From an uncultured Gammaproteobacteria bacterium (GTDB lineage: Bacteria > Pseudomonadota > Gammaproteobacteria > Arenicellales > CAJQKF01): a stretch of DNA of 45,590 nucleotides. The notes beneath the pieces were generated by a model that had not been told where the DNA came from, searched no databases, and saw only the letters and a program-made list of their open reading frames with translations. Shown here piece by piece: positions 7,631-16,935 of this stretch. The position numbers were made by a program, and so were the translations under genes. Positions within the stretch are counted from its first letter, which is position 1. Each line of letters begins with the position of its first letter. The stretch is from the NCBI GenBank assembly GCA_905478855.1, contig CAJQKF010000116.1, forward strand, positions 1 to 45,590, given 5' to 3'.

Positions 7631-10361
7631 CACCAAAAAATCAAAAACCAAAAAGAAGATTGAAACCATTACTCATGAAGGGGCTAAGAGAAAAAATATT
7701 CCAACTGCAGAATATGAGGCGGTTCTTCATGAGAAAGACAAAAGTGCTATTCGAGTTGCTTATGAAAGACGAAACAGAGATTTAGATCCGCAGTTAGTGT
7801 GGCGGGGGAAAGACGACAGAGACTGGTCTGATTTGGTAGTGCACGTACCACCGATTTATATACAAGAAAAGGTCCACCCCAAAGCTCTGATAGATGATCT
7901 AAAGTTGCAGTCAGAAAAATCGAAACCCGATGAAGGATTTGGCGAGCAGATCGATTTATTCTCAGATTTTAATGGGTTACCCAGTGAAGACGCGAAAACA
8001 GAGTTTTATCAACACGATGCGCACTGGTCGAATAGAATGATACTGGGTGACAGCCTACAGGTCATGGCTTCATTGGCTGAGCGGGAGGGACTTCGAGGTA
8101 AAGTTCAGTGCATCTACATTGACCCACCCTACGGTATTAAGTTTAACAGTAACTTCCAGTGGTCTACGACCAGTCGAGATGTGAAGGATGGCAAATCCGA
8201 TCACATCACCCGCGAGCCGGAACAGGTGAAGGCGTTTCGCGATACTTGGCGAGATGGGATTCACTCATATCTGACGTACCTGCGAGACCGGCTGACGGTG
8301 GCGAGAGATTTGTTGAGCCAGTCGGGGTCAGTTTTCGTGCAGATTGGGGATGAGAACGTTCATCGCGTAAGAGCAATGTTGGATGAGGTATTCGGCGAGG
8401 AGAACTTCATAAATGCCATTGGCGTCGCAAAAACATCAGGATTGAGTTCCTCTGACCGAATCCCCGGCATCCTCGACTACGTGCTGCACTTTGCGAAGAA
8501 CAATGACGCGTTAAAGTTTCGAGTTCTTTATCGATCGAAAGATGAGTCGGCTCGCGACTTTGCATTGTTTCGACATAAAGATCGCGTGTTTCCGGAAGAG
8601 AAATATCGGATAAGTGATCTTACTAAGCCTGGGCCTGGGTCGCGGTACGACTATCAGTTCCGTGGGGCAAACTTCAACCCAAAGCGCCGGTGGTGGGGTA
8701 ACACCGAAGAAGGGATGAAGCGACTCGAGCTTGCAGACCGATTGCAGGTCTCCGGGACGACCCTCAACTACAAGCGGCGATGGAAAGACTTCCCCTACAC
8801 ACTCCTCACAAACTTGTGGACCGACACAGGCACTGGGGGCTTTCTGGAAGACAAGATTTACGTTGTCCAAACCCGCCAAACGATCATCCAACGTTGCATC
8901 CTGATGGCAACTGATCCTGGCGATTTGGTGCTTGATCCTACTTGCGGTTCTGGGACTACAGCATATGTCGCGGAGCAGTGGGGGCGAAGGTGGATCACTG
9001 TTGATACATCCCGTGTAGCGCTGGCGCTTGCTCGCTCTCGAGTCATGGGGGCTCGGTATTCTTACTATCTCCTCGCCGACAGCCGAAATGGTCAGCTCAA
9101 GGAAGCTGAGATCACACATACTGCTCCTAAAGGTACTCCACCTAACAACAATGTTCGGCACGGCTTCGTTACAGAGCGAGCAGCACATATCACGCTAAAA
9201 GCGATCGTGAACAACGCAGAGATAGAAGTGATTTGTGAGCAAGTTGCGGAGAAAATGGAATCAGTACAAAAAGACCTCAACAAGGTTCTCACGCAAGAGT
9301 GGGAGGAATGGGAGATTCCTCGAGAGGTCGATGATGACTGGCCGATTGCGGCCAAAGAGCTGCACGCCAATTGGTGGAAGCTTCGCATCGAGCGACAAAA
9401 GAAAATCGACGCGTCGATAGCCGCCAAAGCCGACTTTGAGTTCCTCTACGACAAACCGTTCGAGGACAAAAGTATTGTGAGAGTGGCCGGACCCTTCACC
9501 GTAGAAAGCCTGTCTCCGCATCGAGCGCTTCCGGTTGGCACGGATGACGAGTTAATTGATCCGATCTGCCGAAATTCGGACATCCAGGAGAAACAAGACT
9601 TTGTTCAGATCATACTTGAAAACCTGAAGTCTTCTGGAGTACAACAAGCACACAAAGATGACAAGATAAACTTTGTTTCTCTTTCTCAATGGCCTGGCGA
9701 TTTGGTTTGTGCTGAGGGGCGATATGTTGATGAAAATGATAGTGAAGTAAGGGCAGCAATTTTTATCGGTCCAGAATTCGGAACGGTCTCTCGACCAGAC
9801 TTAGTTAGTGCGGCACGTGAAGCTGCGGATGCAGGATTTGATGTACTCATATCATGCGCTTTTAACTACGACGCTCATTCAACTGAGTTCGAAAAACTCG
9901 GAAAAGTCCCAGTTTTAAAAGCTCGTATGAACGCTGATTTACATATGGCGGACGATCTTAAGAACACAGGCAAGGGAAATCTGTTCGTAATATTTGGTGA
10001 ACCGGATATAGATATTCTAGATGCTGACGAAAGTCAGATTCAGATAAAGATTAATGGCGTGGATGTTTTTCATCCAAACACCGGAGAAGTACGTAGTGAT
10101 GGCGCCGATGGTATTGCCTGCTGGTTTATAGATACTGACTACAATGAAGAAAGTTTCTTTGTCCGTCATGCCTATTTCCTTGGTGCAAACGATCCCTATA
10201 AGTCGTTAAAAACGACGTTGAAGGCAGAAATTAATCAGGATGCCTGGAACACCTTAAATAGTGATACTTCACGCCCCTTCGATAGGCCCAAAAATGGGCG
10301 AATAGCAGTTAAAGTGATCAATCATCTTGGAGATGAAGTCATGAAGGTTTATCAGGTGTAA
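7623..10361 (+). CDS. Type III-like adenine DNA methyltransferase (Mod), 912 aa
   Basis: Chosen start is the ATG at 7623 because GGGGAGG at 7607-7613 is correctly placed for it; an ATG at 7614 touches that site. Motif IV DPPYG begins at residue 167, and the SAM-binding motif DPTCGSGTTAY follows near 440. This is the beta-class order used by type III Mod and related N6-adenine enzymes. Between them lie a region for target recognition and YLTYLRDRL, common in this family. The C-terminal 300 residues (for example AADAGFDVLISCAFNYD) are typical of the long form paired with BPTD_3080 nucleases. It should protect host DNA and supply specificity. It overlaps the nuclease gene and is 2 bases from the helicase gene. 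Confidence 0.9.
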   Translation: MASTKKSKTKKKIETITHEGAKRKNIPTAEYEAVLHEKDKSAIRVAYERRNRDLDPQLVWRGKDDRDWSDLVVHVPPIYIQEKVHPKALIDDLKLQSEKSKPDEGFGEQIDLFSDFNGLPSEDAKTEFYQHDAHWSNRMILGDSLQVMASLAEREGLRGKVQCIYIDPPYGIKFNSNFQWSTTSRDVKDGKSDHITREPEQVKAFRDTWRDGIHSYLTYLRDRLTVARDLLSQSGSVFVQIGDENVHRVRAMLDEVFGEENFINAIGVAKTSGLSSSDRIPGILDYVLHFAKNNDALKFRVLYRSKDESARDFALFRHKDRVFPEEKYRISDLTKPGPGSRYDYQFRGANFNPKRRWWGNTEEGMKRLELADRLQVSGTTLNYKRRWKDFPYTLLTNLWTDTGTGGFLEDKIYVVQTRQTIIQRCILMATDPGDLVLDPTCGSGTTAYVAEQWGRRWITVDTSRVALALARSRVMGARYSYYLLADSRNGQLKEAEITHTAPKGTPPNNNVRHGFVTERAAHITLKAIVNNAEIEVICEQVAEKMESVQKDLNKVLTQEWEEWEIPREVDDDWPIAAKELHANWWKLRIERQKKIDASIAAKADFEFLYDKPFEDKSIVRVAGPFTVESLSPHRALPVGTDDELIDPICRNSDIQEKQDFVQIILENLKSSGVQQAHKDDKINFVSLSQWPGDLVCAEGRYVDENDSEVRAAIFIGPEFGTVSRPDLVSAAREAADAGFDVLISCAFNYDAHSTEFEKLGKVPVLKARMNADLHMADDLKNTGKGNLFVIFGEPDIDILDADESQIQIKINGVDVFHPNTGEVRSDGADGIACWFIDTDYNEESFFVRHAYFLGANDPYKSLKTTLKAEINQDAWNTLNSDTSRPFDRPKNGRIAVKVINHLGDEVMKVYQV

Positions 10362-10363
10362 GG

Positions 10364-12439
10364 ATGGACTTTCGGATTTCGGACACATTCACGACAAGTT
10401 TAGGAAAGCTCAGCAAGGAAGAGCAAAAAGCGGTAAAAACAACTGCTTTTGATCTGCAAATGAATCCAGAAAATCCTGGGTTGAGTTTTCACAAGTTGGA
10501 TCGTGCGCACGACAAAAAATTTTGGTCAGTCCGAGTCAATCGTGATGTTCGTATTATCGTCCACCGCTCAAATAAAAGCCTACTTCTTTGTTATGTCAAT
10601 CATCACGATGACGCTTACAAATGGGCTGAGCGCCGAAAGTTGGAGGCACACCCAAAAACTGGTGCAGCTCAACTTGTCGAAATAAGAGAGCGAGTTGAGG
10701 AGATTTACGTTCCAAGTTACGTTCCCGAGAAGGTGGACAGACCGAGTAAACCACTTCTATTTGACAAAATCGAAGACGGAGATCTTTTGGATTACGGAGT
10801 GCCGGCAGAATGGATTAGTGACGTTAAGGCGGCCGATGAGGATTCGATGCTAGAGCTCGCAGACCACTTGCCATCAGAAGCGGCCGAAGCTTTGTTAGAA
10901 ATTGCTGTTGGCGGAAGTCCCGAACCCGTGGCAGCTCAAGTTACACTGGCAGATCCATTCGATCACCCGGATGCGCAACGTCGATTTCGAATTCTCAAGG
11001 ATGTTGATGAGCTCGAACGTGCATTGGACTTTCCCTGGGAAAAATGGACTATATTTCTGCACCCATCTCAAAAAGAATGGGTCGAAAATGAGTTTAATGG
11101 CCCGGCTAGAGTTACAGGTTCAGCCGGCACCGGTAAAACTATTGTGGCTCTCCATCGCGCAGTTCATCTAGCAAAAAATAATCCAGACACCCGGATACTT
11201 TTGACAACTTTCACCGATGCTCTCGCTAACGCACTGAAGGAAAAACTTAAGCACCTAATTGGAAATACTCCCAGACTTGCGGAAAGACTGGAGATTCATT
11301 CTATGGATGCGGTCGCATTGCGGCTGCACAAGTTTAATACTGCAAAAAAAACAACTCTGAATCGTTCGCAGCTCTATAGTCTAGTCACGAGTCTAGGGAA
11401 AGCCCATAGCGAAATTACTTTCTCTAATGCATTTGTCTTTGAGGAATGGCTACAAGTAGTGGATGCATGGCAACTACACACTTGGGATGACTATCGTGAT
11501 GTTAAGCGAATGGGACGTAAGACACGGTTATCTGAAAATCAACGTCAAGCGCTCTGGGGTTTGTTTGAGAAAGTGAATGCCGAACTTTCTGAGAAAAATT
11601 ATTTATCGATGTCTGGCGTGTACTATGAGCTAACCAATGCTCTTCTAGCAAAGCAAAATAGCCCTTACGACTTCGTTGTTGTGGATGAGGCGCAAGATAT
11701 AGATATTTCGCAGCTTCGATTCCTGGCGGCACTAGGTGGAGATAAACCGAATGGTTTGTTCTTCGCTGGTGATTTGGGACAAAGAATATTCCAGCAGCCT
11801 TTTTCCTGGTTGGCTCTCGGCGTAGACATTCGGGGTCGATCTAGAGTGCTTCGGGTGAACTATCGTACTTCGCATCAAATTAGAAGGCAGGCTGATCTGC
11901 TGTTAGGGCCGAGTGTTTCAGACGTTGATGGAAATGTTGATGATCGGACAACGACAGTTTCTGTGTTCAATGGAAAGGCACCAAATATATCTACCTACGA
12001 ATCCTACAAAACTGAGGCAGAGGGCGTTTCCGCCTGGCTGACTAGCTTGCTAGAGGAAGGATTTGAAGCACATGAAATTGGCGTGATCGTCCGATCTGAG
12101 AAACAGTTAGATCGAGCGCGAGATGCGCTTAAGCAGACAGATATTCCATTTGTAGTGCTAGATAGCTATATCCAACTTGTGCACGGTAAAGCTTCACTCT
12201 GCACCATGCATTTGGCCAAAGGCCTTGAGTTTCGAGCAGTAGTGGTCATGGGATGTGATGATGAAATTATCCCGTCTCAGGAGCGAATAGAACAGGTGGC
12301 GGACAGCGCAGACTTAGAAGAAATCTATGAAACAGAAAGACATCTTCTTTATGTGGCATGCACGAGGGCCAGGGATCGGTTATTAGTAACGAGTGGAGAT
12401 GAGCCTTCGGAGTTTTTGGATGATTTGAAGTTGACTTGA
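10364..12439 (+). CDS. UvrD-type helicase with N-terminal RelE/ParE-like domain, 691 aa
   Basis: Residues 1-95 (FRISDTFTTSLGKLSKEEQK, then SFHKLDRAHDKKFWSVRVNR and DVRIIVH) have the pattern of RelE/ParE/YafQ-fold proteins. The rest is a superfamily 1 helicase: Walker A GSAGTGKT near residue 251, DEAQD near 442, VNYRTSHQIRR near 500, MHLAKGLEFRAVVVMG near 620 and VACTRARDRL near the end. It follows the methyltransferase by 2 bases, so the three genes form one transcription unit. In this family the fused domain is recurrent, so it is not an accident of this genome. Whether it cuts RNA, binds the complex or only serves as a fold is unknown. Confidence 0.85.
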   Translation: MDFRISDTFTTSLGKLSKEEQKAVKTTAFDLQMNPENPGLSFHKLDRAHDKKFWSVRVNRDVRIIVHRSNKSLLLCYVNHHDDAYKWAERRKLEAHPKTGAAQLVEIRERVEEIYVPSYVPEKVDRPSKPLLFDKIEDGDLLDYGVPAEWISDVKAADEDSMLELADHLPSEAAEALLEIAVGGSPEPVAAQVTLADPFDHPDAQRRFRILKDVDELERALDFPWEKWTIFLHPSQKEWVENEFNGPARVTGSAGTGKTIVALHRAVHLAKNNPDTRILLTTFTDALANALKEKLKHLIGNTPRLAERLEIHSMDAVALRLHKFNTAKKTTLNRSQLYSLVTSLGKAHSEITFSNAFVFEEWLQVVDAWQLHTWDDYRDVKRMGRKTRLSENQRQALWGLFEKVNAELSEKNYLSMSGVYYELTNALLAKQNSPYDFVVVDEAQDIDISQLRFLAALGGDKPNGLFFAGDLGQRIFQQPFSWLALGVDIRGRSRVLRVNYRTSHQIRRQADLLLGPSVSDVDGNVDDRTTTVSVFNGKAPNISTYESYKTEAEGVSAWLTSLLEEGFEAHEIGVIVRSEKQLDRARDALKQTDIPFVVLDSYIQLVHGKASLCTMHLAKGLEFRAVVVMGCDDEIIPSQERIEQVADSADLEEIYETERHLLYVACTRARDRLLVTSGDEPSEFLDDLKLT

Positions 12440-12476
12440 AAAAATATAGCACCACATGGATTGAAAAGTTCATGCA

Positions 12477-12503
12477 TAAAAAAGCCTCTCCATAAGGAGA
12501 GGC
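12477..12503 (-). terminator. Terminator of the radC-like operon
   Basis: An 8-bp perfect stem (GCCTCTCC, loop ATAA, GGAGAGGC at 12484-12503). On the minus strand it is followed by a run of T, placing it 20 bases beyond the radC-like stop. On the plus strand it lies 44 bases after the helicase stop but lacks a T-run there. Confidence 0.7.
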
Positions 12504-12522
12504 AAAACCCTTGCAAAAGGGG

Positions 12523-12960
12523 TCAAATTAATCCTCGCTCCGAGAACGAAAAATACTCACTACCACCTACAACAAAGTGATCCAACAAGCGAACATCGAC
12601 TAGATTGAGCACATTTACCAATCGTGTTGTTATTGCTTTATCCGCATTGCTGGGTTCGGGTACTCCGGATGGGTGATTGTGAGCACAGATTACGGCTGCA
12701 GCATTGAGTTGTAACGCCCGTTTCACAATTTCCCTGGGATGAACAGAGCATCCGTTGATTGTGCCTCGAAACATCTCTTCACACGAAACAAGAGCATGCC
12801 GATTATCGAGATATGCACAATTGAATGACTCGTATTCAAGTAATCCAAGCCTAACGCGAAAATAGTCAGCTGCGGCGATAGGTGTTTCAAACTTGATACC
12901 GCGTTTATACTTCTGCTCGAGATATCCCAATGCCTCCTGAACGACGTTCATAGTTGCCAC
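12523..12960 (-). CDS. RadC-like JAB/JAMM domain protein, 145 aa
   Basis: The sequence holds the RadC/YeeS-type JAMM core: a Glu-containing strand SCEEMFRGTINGCSV, then AHNHPSGVPEPSNAD. The HxHPSG...D signature supplies the metal ligands, and the end is LLDHFVVGGSEYFSFSERG. Length is that of the short single-domain version found on plasmids and genomic islands, not the longer chromosomal RadC with an N-terminal HhH region. Its function is not settled experimentally. It overlaps the upstream CHC2 gene by 13 bases and is translated as part of the same unit. Confidence 0.88.
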   Translation of the reverse strand: MATMNVVQEALGYLEQKYKRGIKFETPIAAADYFRVRLGLLEYESFNCAYLDNRHALVSCEEMFRGTINGCSVHPREIVKRALQLNAAAVICAHNHPSGVPEPSNADKAITTRLVNVLNLVDVRLLDHFVVGGSEYFSFSERGLI

Positions 12961-13487
12961 CGTGGTGGCAATTTCGCTTCAGTAATTCCAATATAGCCAA
13001 CAATGCTTCCGTTGGCATGGATTGGAACCGCGACCTTTCCTCGCATTATGCCTTTCGGCGCGTAGCCAATTCCTAGAGCTTCGGCAGTTAGCTTTGGAAA
13101 TCCTATAGTCTGTACTAATTCATGATCATGGACCAGATATTCCAATGGGAAGGGAGAAGAGGATGGGGTGGACGTCCTTGTCCCTGTATCTTCCTCTGGG
13201 GAAGGGTCACTACTGGCATCACCAACAATGAATTCTGCAGCTTGCTTCATGTCGATTCCTCGAATATGTGAAACCAATGCAATCTGATCGCCACCTACTT
13301 TGGCGTCGTGGCAGTAGTAAACATTATTGTTTGGTGTAACAACCAAAGAACGATCATTTTCACTCTCGCAAGCGGGACATTTACCGCGTAGTTGCTCCCC
13401 GCTAGGTTTGAGAGAAAGACCAACCATAAGTGAAACCTGGTCGATAGGGTATTGCTGCTTCAGCGCAGCGAAGTCAATATAGGGCAT
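12948..13487 (-). CDS. CHC2 zinc-finger primase-like protein, short form
   Basis: The start at 13487 is chosen because AGGAGG lies 6 bases upstream; an earlier in-frame start at 13523 lacks such a site. Residues about 35-70 carry a DnaG-type zinc finger: GKCPACESENDRSLVV, YYCH and GGDQIALV. A low-complexity Ser/Thr/Pro linker follows, then a region (LGIGYAPKGIMRGKVAVPIH) that matches the start of the DnaG catalytic region just before TOPRIM. The TOPRIM part itself is absent, so it is unlikely to prime alone. Such truncated forms sit beside radC-like genes on integrative elements, as here. Confidence 0.8.
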   Translation of the reverse strand: MPYIDFAALKQQYPIDQVSLMVGLSLKPSGEQLRGKCPACESENDRSLVVTPNNNVYYCHDAKVGGDQIALVSHIRGIDMKQAAEFIVGDASSDPSPEEDTGTRTSTPSSSPFPLEYLVHDHELVQTIGFPKLTAEALGIGYAPKGIMRGKVAVPIHANGSIVGYIGITEAKLPPRWQL

Positions 13488-13511
13488 GATGGCCTCCTGT
13501 AAAGAACAAAG

Positions 13512-13555
13512 CCAACGAGACATTCGTTGGGCACAAGATTCGACTATTCGAATCT
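13512..13555. promoter_or_regulatory. Two adjacent perfect palindromes upstream of the CHC2-radC operon
   Basis: CCAACGA/TCGTTGG with a 5-base spacer spans 13512-13530. AGATTCGA/TCGAATCT with a 4-base spacer spans 13536-13555. Both lie within 70 bases upstream of the CHC2 start. They could be operators of a repressor or two hairpins in the leader. No T-run follows, so neither looks like an intrinsic terminator. Confidence 0.4.
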
Positions 13556-13608
13556 CGTACTCACTGAACGTGAGGAGAGCGATCTGGAATTAGACTACCA
13601 TACGGTCG

Positions 13609-14688
13609 CTAAATGGCAAATCGGGCGATGTCGCCCCGCGCATTAGATATTGGATCAGTGAAAAAGCTTTTGAGTAGAGGTGGGGACTCGAAAAACTTGT
13701 CGTACCGAAAACCCGGCACTGTGCGTGCGTACACATAGGTGAAGCCCAATCCGTTATAGGAGAGTTTTTTCGATAAATCCATGATGGTTTGTTGGGTGCT
13801 TTCATTGGTACAAAGATAGAGGACAACAACACCGGCGTCTTGTCCGAAGTATTTCGTTAAGTTTTTCTTTTTGAATAAATACTGATATTGCAGGAGAGAT
13901 TTTAGATGACTGCGCCGGTTAATGAACTTCGCATTGGTACCTGGTATCGATACTTCATTATGATTGTCTTGTTCCAGTATAAAATAAAGTCGTTGATCAG
14001 TTTCCATGTTATCGATGTACCCTAGATGATCAGGTTCAAGTATGGCGTCAGGGTCGAGATAGTGTATGCCAGTATCTGGGTCGGTATAGTCCACCGGGCA
14101 ATGAAATGACCCTGTGATTTGATGTTGATCACAAACCATATCGTGATGACCAAAGACATACTTGTCATTCTCAAGTGAAGCCAGTTCAAGACTTGCCACG
14201 CTACAGGCCTTTAGCCCATCATGAGTAGATGATGCGGATCGGCCCGGTAGGTGCTCGCCAACGAGACCGATATCCTGAAGATATTCTTTGCCTTGTTTCG
14301 TTAAGTCGTACATCAATTCATTTTTATTGCGGTCAAGCTCAAACGCTTGTTTCCATTGTTGGTCAGGGCAAGTCAGATATGGGCCCTTATGTGGTGTGTT
14401 TGTTGAGGTAGATAGTTTGTTTAACCGGTACCGCGTTGCGGTTTTATGTGTCATCTTGCCGCCAGTTTTACCGCTTCGAATACCTTTTAAAGCACGATAC
14501 TCATGCAATATAGACGTCGTTAACATGCCACCACACCGCGCAATTGCCTCAAATACAGCATGATCTGATACAACTGGAACAACTCGAACTGGCTTACCGG
14601 TCTTCGGATCAATTTTGGGTGCACGGGTAAATCGATGACGTCGGCCTAGTGTGTCGACTCGAACGTGTTTGAATGCGAGATTTTTCAT
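13609..14688 (-). CDS. Replication-relaxation family protein (Replic_Relax-like)
   Basis: The start at 14688 (MKNLAFKHVRVD) is preferred because the longer frame would run into the divergent ATPase gene. An N-terminal winged-helix region (VVSDHAVFEAIARCGGMLTT through TATRYRLNKL, about residues 40-105) reads as the DNA-binding domain of the family. The middle has HHDMVCDQHQITGSF and a YTDPDTGIHYLDPDAILEPD stretch. Then come ILEQDNHNEV and SLLQYQYLF, matching the nuclease-like fold seen in these proteins (D, ExD and Q positions). Known members act in plasmid or element replication or mobilisation. It faces the TraD-type ATPase gene across 73 bases and belongs to the same mobility backbone. Confidence 0.65.
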   Translation of the reverse strand: MKNLAFKHVRVDTLGRRHRFTRAPKIDPKTGKPVRVVPVVSDHAVFEAIARCGGMLTTSILHEYRALKGIRSGKTGGKMTHKTATRYRLNKLSTSTNTPHKGPYLTCPDQQWKQAFELDRNKNELMYDLTKQGKEYLQDIGLVGEHLPGRSASSTHDGLKACSVASLELASLENDKYVFGHHDMVCDQHQITGSFHCPVDYTDPDTGIHYLDPDAILEPDHLGYIDNMETDQRLYFILEQDNHNEVSIPGTNAKFINRRSHLKSLLQYQYLFKKKNLTKYFGQDAGVVVLYLCTNESTQQTIMDLSKKLSYNGLGFTYVYARTVPGFRYDKFFESPPLLKSFFTDPISNARGDIARFAI

Positions 14689-14761
14689 ATTCCATTTTCT
14701 AATCTCTTTGCTTAGACTTGTAAACGGGTGGCATAGTGAACTATGTTCAATAAATCCTACC

Positions 14762-16678
14762 ATGTGGAATGATGTTTATCAGATGAAACGGCTAAAACCA
14801 TTGACCCCATACAAATTGACACCTCTATCGAGGTTAAAGCCGATTTATGATGAGGGTGATGGGCTGGAGGCTTCAATTGGTAGCACAGAGGAATATAAGA
14901 AATCTGCATGTAAAGCTCTGGGTGTTCCGTACGAAAAAGACACAAGAAGGGTCTATCACCATGTGGGTTATTTCAGACCGATCGATATTCGAGAAGCGAT
15001 TAACGCGTATGTTGTAGTTTATCTTCAGCAAAGAGAACCCTCTAATAATATTTATGACTATGATGAGTATCTAGAATCTGCCAAGAATATTAAGGGCCTG
15101 CGAAAAGAGATCGAAGGATACAAAAAGTTTCAGCTTGAAGAGCGCTATAGATGGGACGAGTACCAATCAAGATATGACGACTGGCTAGAAAAAGACCCGG
15201 AGAAAAGAGGATCCGCGCCCCATTGGCGAAACAAAGCGAGCCCGATTCCACCAGAAGACCGTGATGCTGCATTTGTAGCAGTATTCGATAGGCGTCAACA
15301 TACGATTGATCTTGAAGGCTTCGCGAGTTACCTCGTACTTTTCGCTCCGGATCTTTATTCCATGGTAGTGGAAGAATTACCGTTATACATCGAGGAAAAT
15401 CCCGACAAACCCCATGGTTATATTCTAGGGACACCCGGCTCAGGAAAAAGCGAGTTGATTAAGACGCTTGTGCATACCTATGTAACCCACAAGAAGTATG
15501 GTTCAGTTGTAATTATTGATCCCACCAGTGAATTAGTTGAGCCCATTGCAAAGTGGAAAGAATTTAATACTGGTAATCGTCTCGTTTACATACGCCCGAC
15601 GCTAGCCAAAGGTGTTCATCCCGCACTAAATCCTTTCGAAATACATGATGTTTCACCAACGGATTATTCTGAAGAAGCGTTGAACACAAAACGAGTTGTG
15701 GCGCAGGAACTAGTCGAAGCATTAGCGCGAATCGTTGCAGAAAGCAGTGGCCATATCTCCGGACCAATGGAAATTGTACTCACCAATTGTGTGTTGGTGT
15801 TGCTGGACAGAAAAGACTCAACTCTACGCGACCTCGCTCGATTCATGCGCACAAAAGACAATAAGGATCTAATCGACTTTGCCAGATCACTGAAACATCA
15901 TGAATACTGTAAAGACTATTGGGACAAAGACGGATTTAATGCGCCGAATAACACGCAAACACGACAAGCAATTGGAAGAAGATTGGGCGGGCTATTAGAT
16001 GTTGGTACATTCGCAAGGTTCACATGTGGCAAATCAACGATTAATCTACAGGAACTGCTAGATCACAGAAAGGTGGTGTTGTTTGATTTAGGCAAAGGAG
16101 CTATAGGTAAAAAAGAGGGAAGGGCGATAGGTCAACTGGTTATGGCACTTATGCTCGGGATTGCCTATCGGCGAGAGAGTCAATCCATTGAAGCGAGAGT
16201 TCCTATTTCATTGATAGTGGATGAATGCCACAACTTTGTTACGCGGGCAATGGAGGATATGTTATTTGAAACTCGTAAGTACCGATTACTACTTACTTTG
16301 GCGCAACAAACCGTAGGACAGAGAATGCCACTGGAAATAAAGGATGCGGTGTTAAACGCCACTAATTTGCAGATAGTGGGTGGCACACCATTATCCGGAG
16401 CAAAACGAAACGCAGATTTACTTGGTGTGGATCCCGGAGATGTCCGTAACTTAGAAATAGGAGAGTTTTACGTACGCCCTAGTCGAACAAAAAGCGTAAT
16501 TAAGTTTAGAGGTCGTACTGATCTATTAGGTGACAAAAATACGGTAACCAAGCTGTCGTGGAATCGAATCAAGAAAGGCCAGATAGAAAAGTACTATCAA
16601 CCCAATGACGAAGTGATTGTTCAGACACCTGAAGATGAAGAAATTGATACTCGGCCACAGCCTAGAAATAGGAAGTAA
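14762..16678 (+). CDS. TraD/VirD4-type DNA-transfer ATPase
   Basis: A P-loop ATPase of the type IV coupling protein or HerA class. Walker A LGTPGSGKSE lies near residue 222, a first Walker-like strand VVIIDPTSE follows it, and Walker B with catalytic Glu ISLIVDECHNF lies near 485. A Gln-containing sensor LTLAQQTVGQRM and the TraG-type strand KVVLFDLGKGAIG support the class. The N-terminal 220 residues have no visible membrane helices, so it is a soluble member. Start choice is between ATGs at 14762 and 14783; neither has a strong ribosome-binding site. It probably moves DNA of the element, but no relaxase or pilus genes are present in the window. Confidence 0.8.
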   Translation: MWNDVYQMKRLKPLTPYKLTPLSRLKPIYDEGDGLEASIGSTEEYKKSACKALGVPYEKDTRRVYHHVGYFRPIDIREAINAYVVVYLQQREPSNNIYDYDEYLESAKNIKGLRKEIEGYKKFQLEERYRWDEYQSRYDDWLEKDPEKRGSAPHWRNKASPIPPEDRDAAFVAVFDRRQHTIDLEGFASYLVLFAPDLYSMVVEELPLYIEENPDKPHGYILGTPGSGKSELIKTLVHTYVTHKKYGSVVIIDPTSELVEPIAKWKEFNTGNRLVYIRPTLAKGVHPALNPFEIHDVSPTDYSEEALNTKRVVAQELVEALARIVAESSGHISGPMEIVLTNCVLVLLDRKDSTLRDLARFMRTKDNKDLIDFARSLKHHEYCKDYWDKDGFNAPNNTQTRQAIGRRLGGLLDVGTFARFTCGKSTINLQELLDHRKVVLFDLGKGAIGKKEGRAIGQLVMALMLGIAYRRESQSIEARVPISLIVDECHNFVTRAMEDMLFETRKYRLLLTLAQQTVGQRMPLEIKDAVLNATNLQIVGGTPLSGAKRNADLLGVDPGDVRNLEIGEFYVRPSRTKSVIKFRGRTDLLGDKNTVTKLSWNRIKKGQIEKYYQPNDEVIVQTPEDEEIDTRPQPRNRK

Positions 16679-16935
16679 GATTTGTAAGTTTCTTTTTAGG
16701 GCTTAGGGACGAGCTGGCAAGAATTATGGAAGTAGATAGATTAGATATGATCTATAAATGTAATATAGCGCTCAAATCGCGAATCAATCTGGCTATTGTT
16801 GTCTCTAGTCCAAATGATATCCGACGATAACAGTTCTTCAATCTCTCTGAGGATGTCGTATTATGTGACCTACGGCACTAGAAGAGGTCGCATAAGTCCC
16901 GCTAGGCAAATCAATCTTAAGCTTTGGAGAGTGCA

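Noticed and set aside
8511..9188. Long minus-strand open frame inside the methyltransferase gene
   Set aside because: It lies entirely opposite a strongly recognised gene, and its translation is rich in Cys, Arg and Ser without a domain.
4550..12439. DISARM or BREX system
   Set aside because: A helicase and a methyltransferase are present, but drmB/DUF1998, pglZ, brxC and brxL type genes are absent; the gene set fits the BPTD_3080 restriction type.
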